The notes beneath the pieces were generated by a model, which did no database searches, was not told the DNA's origin, and was given only the letters and a program-made list of their open reading frames with translations. Below are positions 61,301 through 64,000 of a stretch of 64,000 nt of DNA, one piece after another. A program made the translations under genes and the position numbers. The number at the start of each line of letters is the position of its first letter. The first letter of the stretch is position 1. The DNA comes from Lutraria lutraria (Eukaryota; Mollusca; Bivalvia; Venerida; Mactridae), in assembly GCA_964023205.1 (NCBI GenBank), contig OZ026837.1, positions 16,770,676 to 16,834,675 on the forward strand, written 5' to 3'.

Positions 61301-63985
61301 ATGGGAGGTCAGTAAATAACATGATTGACCATCAAAACGTTTAGTACCCTCACATTTGCATACATTCTATGGGCACGGTGAATCTGCTTCCGTGATGGGA
61401 AAAGTGACAGACTCGCTATAAAAACGCCAGTTTAGTAATAAATATACATATTGTACACCTACAGTAAATGTTGTATTAATTGTAATAGACAACCAATAAG
61501 AGAATAATTGATAAGACAAAGTTGTTTGTAAGTGCTCGAAAAATGATACATGTATGAGTTTGGTTATGTAAATATGATATCAGTATATGTGTTACGAAAC
61601 ATAGTCACCGTTTGTTTTTGTTTTGTACGAACAGTATTCAAAGTTGAGAGAAGCAATTGTACAAGTCAAGACAGGAAATTCTTCCTACATTCCGAAGAAC
61701 TTCCATTAATCTTCCGACTGCGAAAATAGTTCCAGTTTTATTTTGTAAGTTATTCAAAATAGTCAAATATAAAGTACTTGTTTTCGGCGGCGTGTGCCTT
61801 TTGGGTAATAATTCACCAAATAAAAGGTGTGATCAGAACTTCCTTGTCGAGAGAAATGTATTACTACATTGTACATGTATATTTTTCAACCCAAGTTAAA
61901 GACCCATAAGCTTTTTTACTTTAGTAATATAGAACAAAAGAAAAAAATATAGTAAACTGATGATGAGAAATATATCTTATTTACTATAAACGATATTTAT
62001 AAAGCCTTTCTTTAGCCACATCTTGTAAACATGTTGTCAAATGCTTTTTCTTATCTTTTGCAATAACATTGAAAAAATACATATCTGTATGTACTTCGTG
62101 ATTAAAAAAGAAAATTTCAGAATGTTTTTATTACAAGTAAAATTCAGTATCACTGATAAAACGTCGTTCTAGTTAAATTAAGACCTACTTTAATTTTGAC
62201 ATCTAACATGCTAATTGAGATTTAAGTGTCCGTTACGTGATCTTGCATTCTATTGACCAACACCAATCTTAATTAATAGAATATAATTCCGGCGTTCTAA
62301 ATTCTTAGTTCCGAAGAACGACCTAGTGCCCATCACGCATGTTCAGAGACGGAACATTCAGACGGGATATATATTTGAGGGTTCTCCACAATAAGAAAGC
62401 CGCAGTCTCTCTATCGCTCCTTATAGCTTTCTTATTTACGGGAGAACACCCAAATATGCACTCTAACCTATACATACTGCTCGTCGGTCAGCATTATGTT
62501 GTCGATGTTCATTTAAATGTTAAGAAAGAATGGCGGTATCATCCCGTATCTTTAGCTTGGTACATTCTTTATAGACAGTAAACGGTATGGGGTATACTTG
62601 GAGTGGTCGGCAGTTTAGTGGTAACACGCTAAGCTACAAAACGGTAGGTCGTGGGTTCGAATCACGGTTTCGCCTTTGTATCGTTCATGGACGCTTTTCA
62701 GTGTCCCTATTCCGCCTACCGGGCCAAGTGCTGTGTTAAGAAAATAGGAGGGGCGTTTATCGGCGCTTTACACTGGGCACGATATAGAACCGGGAAAATA
62801 TTCGAAATAAGTGCACATATATAAAAATATTTAAAGAAATGCCCGGTTCTCCAGTATCTGATCCCTATTTCTTTGGGGCTGTTCTGAAATGACCATAGCT
62901 GTCGAATGGGCCGTTAAAGAACAGATAAACATACCATGTATACCAATCACTCATAAGTTTGATACAGTGGACATAAAACCATATCGTGACAATGATGAGA
63001 CAATAATTATACAACAAAGGATGTAATAAACTATACATCAATATCCCGTCATGTTACAAAACAATTTGAAATCATGTGCACGTGCTTGTATAGAACGTCA
63101 GATAGGGTTTGTTATATTTTATGATTTACGAATGTAGTTGATACAATAGATGTAAAATTAAACTAAATGATGGATAGTGAGTGCAATTCTGAACAATGTA
63201 CTTACTCATTCTTTGCAACCGTCCAAAGTCCTGAGCGTCTGTTAAAACTGAAAACAAAACAAGACACGTTTTAACCTTCATAGAAAATAACAAAATCAAA
63301 GAAAACAGACAGCTATCAAATCTATTAGTAGTATGGAAATTACGAAGCACAGTACAAACTCTCCAGAGCGGCCCTCTCTTCTTGAGCAACAACCTCCCTT
63401 CAACAACAGCATTGTTTTTCCCACTGCATGATATAACTACAGTTTGTATTAATTTAACCTTTCTAGAACAACATAATTTTGCTACTCCCTAAGGGTGTTG
63501 CTTTGGGGAGGTTGCACTCTACATTGTATAGTAAAACTCGTGCTAGTGGCAATCTACGGATAAGAACCACCATGTGAATTAATACCGTTCTTTTAAATAC
63601 CGCCCTAGACGCGGCCAATTTTTGCAATGGTGTAATTACGTAATATGTTATAACGAAATTTATCATGGATTATGAAATACATGTATAAGTATTAAGCAAC
63701 ATTTATAAACAACATCATCGACAACAACAACAACAATCAGAGAATAGCTTATAGGAATCATACATTAAAATAATTGGATAATATCATGTAACAGTATAAC
63801 GTTTTTTTTATTTCGTGAATTTTGTACAGAAATCACTTTAAAAGCAAAATAATTTGTAAATTTTATTTCAGAATAATTTCCAACATTTAGGCAACATTCA
63901 GCTCGTTTTCTACAAAATTATTAAAAAAGATATATTTACCCGTCAGAAATATAATCCCTATCAAGGTAAGTAGTACTTTATCCAT
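42465..63985 (-). CDS. Large secreted, cysteine-free, Gly/Pro/Gln/Ser-rich protein; 17 exons
   Basis: Exons in transcription order: 63940-63985, 63206-63238, 59512-59547, 58892-58927, 55928-55948, 55636-55671, 53864-54628, 52274-52312, 50824-51252, 49815-49853, 47967-48179, 46370-47272, 45789-45998, 45413-45451, 44268-44483, 43228-43344, 42465-42568. Together they encode about 1,093 residues and end in TAA. Exon 1 encodes a signal peptide (MDKVLLTLIGIIFLT, cleavage probably near DAQ). All 16 introns are phase 1 and GT-AG, and all 15 internal exons are multiples of three. The N-terminal part has Arg/Met and LLKRPR words. Then come a Gly/Pro block with a decapeptide repeat, a basic Pro/Arg block, a Gly/Gln/Met/Asn block, Ser/Thr runs, and a GDMT/GDIT-repeat C-terminus. 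No Cys was seen. This composition suggests an intrinsically disordered extracellular or shell matrix protein (inference). I do not recognise a named family. The exon 9 donor (gtttcc) is weak, and further small exons may be missing. Confidence 0.85.
44868..45135 (+). mobile_element. tRNA(Pro)-like SINE with a conserved core
   Basis: The head 'gggagcggtggtccagtggt' and B-box 'ccctggttcaaatttcg' resemble tRNA-Pro. The core has 'ccacccaggtgattaaatgg' and 'gtacctgttagg', typical of several invertebrate SINEs. The anticodon loop is too long for a functional tRNA. It lies in intron 14 of the large secreted-protein gene. Confidence 0.65.
45165..45245 (-). mobile_element. SINE head fragment
   Basis: The 'tgccgcgaccggggtcgc' block and 'actggatgacggccgcggcc' match the head of the family at 7475-7830. 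The rest is missing. Confidence 0.4.
45789..45998 (-). CDS. Exon 13 of the large secreted protein: Ser-run module
   Basis: 70 codons, phase 1 at both ends. The core is a Ser tract (SSSSSSSVSSSSSDMSGS) between Asn/Ala-rich and Pro/Asn-rich flanks. Ser-Asp runs in matrix proteins are often phosphorylated; whether that happens here is unknown. Exons 15 and 16 add further Ser/Thr-rich stretches. The donor is a strong gtaagt. Confidence 0.75.
46286..46342. repeat. (aaat)n microsatellite
   Basis: About 14 copies of 'aaat' lie in the intron just after exon 12 of the secreted-protein gene. The open frame running through it from the exon is read-through into intron. Confidence 0.9.
46370..47272 (-). 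CDS. Exon 12 of the large secreted protein: Gly/Gln/Met/Asn-rich module
   Basis: 301 codons, the largest exon, phase 1 at both ends. The first half is Gly/Pro/Phe-rich (GGRPGGFPGMPG, GQRFPGRQ, GGMGQGRPMFGPTFG). The middle is Gln/Met/Asn-rich (GGMGQTNMQTG). The end is more acidic (EENSLGNNNNEFRIVAVGDVV, with TETKPADSQSTG further on). There is no Cys and no recognised fold. The acceptor follows 'ctatctatccag'; the donor is gttggt. Confidence 0.8.
47385..47575. mobile_element. Full-length 'cgtggattt' bivalve MITE
   Basis: 'attaattttcgttggggatt' and 'tttcgtggattttgtggatc' on the left, and 'cacgaaaattgagcccaacg' and 'aaaataaatgaaaatacagt' on the right, form an extended imperfect palindrome. Elements of this type are widespread in bivalves (general knowledge). 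It lies in intron 11. Confidence 0.75.
48988..49267. mobile_element. 280-bp MITE with 'gggtccgtattcac' TIRs
   Basis: Left 'gggtccgtattcacaaaaca' and right (reverse complement) 'gggtccgtattcacaaagca' are near-identical over about 26 bp, ending in cttaag. It lies in intron 10. Confidence 0.75.
50130..50312. mobile_element. MITE of the 'gtcaaacctgtg' TIR family
   Basis: Left 'aagcctgtcaacaaaggcca' and right 'gctaacacaggtttgtactg', with 'tgacctttactcataggtgg' inside. It lies in intron 9 of the secreted-protein gene. Confidence 0.7.
50824..51252 (-). CDS. Exon 9 of the large secreted protein: basic Pro/Arg/Gln module
   Basis: 143 codons, phase 1 at both ends. It begins AEFLELNRG, continues through Arg/Gln-rich and Pro-rich stretches (PRDLPPRPLALIQ, VPLPGQPAFVPINQP) and ends in clustered Arg (RRPSRR, RRRSQRRRTTR). 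These could be proprotein-convertase sites or a polyanion-binding patch (inference). The assumed donor G|gtttcc is weak. Reading on gives 29 more codons to a TGA at 50735-50737, a possible alternative C-terminus. Confidence 0.7.
53108..53251. repeat. Inverted repeat with ~60-bp arms
   Basis: The left arm 'gcgatacggaatatacgg' and 'tctgtggaaaaccatat' are mirrored by 'atatggttttccacaga' and 'ccgtatattccgtatcg'. The loop is about 25 bp. It lies in intron 7. The short open frames here are by-products. Confidence 0.8.
53332..53555. mobile_element. TIR element of the 'gtttgtt(t)ctggtaac' family
   Basis: Left 'gtttgttcctggtaacc' and right 'gtcaccagaaacaaac' are inverted. Related pieces lie at 5395-5425, 11580-11745, 13565-13605 and 41490-41680. 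Confidence 0.5.
53864..54628 (-). CDS. Exon 7 of the large secreted protein: Gly/Pro module with a 30-bp decapeptide repeat
   Basis: 255 codons, phase 1 at both ends. It begins AFGPLFASTPFGSPFG and passes through a Gly/Ser/Thr/Leu-rich stretch. It then carries nine tandem units of the form IGGPSGG(I/F/M)PN from a 30-bp DNA repeat at about 53930-54210, ending GGVGSETG before a gtataa donor. The opposite strand is also open through the repeat, but only the minus strand has splice sites and frame continuity with the other exons. Confidence 0.85.
54678..54874 (-). mobile_element. tRNA-derived SINE, copy 3 (inverted)
   Basis: Read on the minus strand it has 'tccgtggtcgagtgattaag' at the head and 'tttacggaggatgggagtct' and 'gactattgaaaaggggcg' in the body, matching 25674-25930. 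It lies in intron 6, 50 bp upstream of exon 7. Confidence 0.7.
54880..55635. other. Part of intron 6, nothing further seen
   Basis: AT-rich intron sequence of the secreted-protein gene. No exon-like or repeat signal was noticed. Confidence 0.35.
56046..56230. mobile_element. MITE of the 'gtcaaacctgtg' TIR family
   Basis: 'ctgcagaccacctccgaata' and 'ggccacctgtcaataaaggt' identify the copy; the ends are diverged. A 10-bp T run followed by an A run sits inside. Confidence 0.6.
56231..58891. other. Intron 4, mostly unannotated
   Basis: AT-rich. A local cluster of 'gtcttctta..gtaagaagac' palindromes lies at 57040-57260. No additional phase-1 exon was recognised, though a 20-40 bp exon could easily be missed. 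Confidence 0.35.
57040..57260. repeat. Cluster of short 'gtcttcttac' palindromes
   Basis: 'gtcttctaacgtttgtaaga', 'gtcttcttacagacacttag' and 'gtcttcttacgtctgtaaga' occur within 220 bp in both orientations, together with 'gaacggttcgcc'-like inverted pairs around 57185 and 57225. Probably nested or tandem foldback elements. Confidence 0.5.
59188..59350. mobile_element. MITE of the 'gtcaaacctgtg' TIR family
   Basis: 'agcctaacctgtgctagtgg' on the left and 'caacaaaggtcacattttt' with 'acaggtcaagtttaattgta' on the right. It lies in intron 3. Confidence 0.6.
59690..59875. repeat. Degenerate ~18-20 bp G-rich tandem repeat
   Basis: Imperfect copies of 'aggggttccgaatatagag' with a dG run near 59813-59825. 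It lies in intron 2. Confidence 0.55.
59876..63205. other. Intron 2, about 3.6 kb, repeats only
   Basis: AT-rich. At 60230-60620 a word like 'caattcgttgtgtgcaaaag' recurs in both orientations, suggesting an old foldback. A SINE is at 62603-62945. The open frames at 60128-60448, 61657-61899 and 62339-62581 have no coding features I can support. Confidence 0.35.
62603..62945 (+). mobile_element. tRNA-derived SINE, long form with tail
   Basis: A-box 'cagtttagtggtaacacgct', B-box 'gtgggttcgaatcacgg', body 'cctaccgggccaagtgctgt' and tail 'ctgttctgaaatgaccatag' then 'gggccgttaaagaacagata'. The tail alone recurs at 40378-40440. Confidence 0.7.
63365..63525. mobile_element. TIR MITE ('gcaacctct' family), reverse copy
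   Basis: 'ctccagagcggccctctctt' through 'gggtgttgctttggggaggt' and 'tgcactctacattgta' is the reverse counterpart of 37566-37745. It lies in intron 1. Confidence 0.55.
63528..63615. mobile_element. Truncated MITE of the 'gtcaaacctgtg' TIR family
   Basis: 'acagtaaaactcgtgctagt' followed by 'cttttaaataccgcc'. Only one end is preserved. Confidence 0.45.
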
Positions 63986-64000
63986 CTTTGTGTGTTTCTG

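Overview
The window is AT-rich animal nuclear DNA. It has spliced genes with GT-AG introns and is very dense in short transposable elements. Several features point to a lophotrochozoan, most likely a bivalve mollusc. These are MITE and SINE families of the kind common in bivalve genomes, a 2A-bearing non-LTR retrotransposon relic, and a large secreted low-complexity protein gene of a type often seen among extracellular or shell matrix proteins. The species assignment is inference.

Layout. 1-430: decayed 5' end of a non-LTR retrotransposon encoding a 2A-like GDIQSNPGP motif. 4085-9102 (minus) and 15784-17658 (minus): two tandem three-exon paralogs of the claudin/PMP22 four-transmembrane superfamily, with the same intron phases and an identical 141-bp exon 2. 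18306-18806: a long foldback. 18827-24034: a 5.2-kb minisatellite of about 185 copies of a 28-bp unit, nearly every copy carrying an E-box core (CACGTG, CATGTG or CATATG). 24365-25426: a second minisatellite with a 51-bp unit that keeps one frame open for about 370 codons. 25670-27390: SINEs and a mariner-like MITE. 28166-33187 (plus): malectin, four exons, 286 residues. 33188-42464: a long gene-free AT-rich stretch with repeats. 42465-63985 (minus): one large gene assembled here from 17 exons, encoding about 1,093 residues with a signal peptide, no cysteines in the exons found, and Gly/Pro/Gln/Met/Ser-rich low-complexity blocks. Every internal exon is a multiple of three and bounded by phase-1 introns.

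How the genes relate. Malectin is an ER quality-control lectin and the claudin-like proteins are predicted membrane or junction proteins. The 17-exon gene is predicted to make a secreted, disordered matrix-type protein. Nothing shows that they work together. The E-box array lies about 1.2 kb upstream of the second claudin-like gene and about 4 kb upstream of malectin, so a regulatory effect on either is possible but untested.

The strongest items for a second look are the 17-exon phase-1 modular secreted gene, the E-box minisatellite, the 2A motif, and an 11-member TIR MITE family scattered through all introns and spacers. Exon coordinates were read by eye from splice signals and reading-frame continuity; small exons in the large introns may have been missed.
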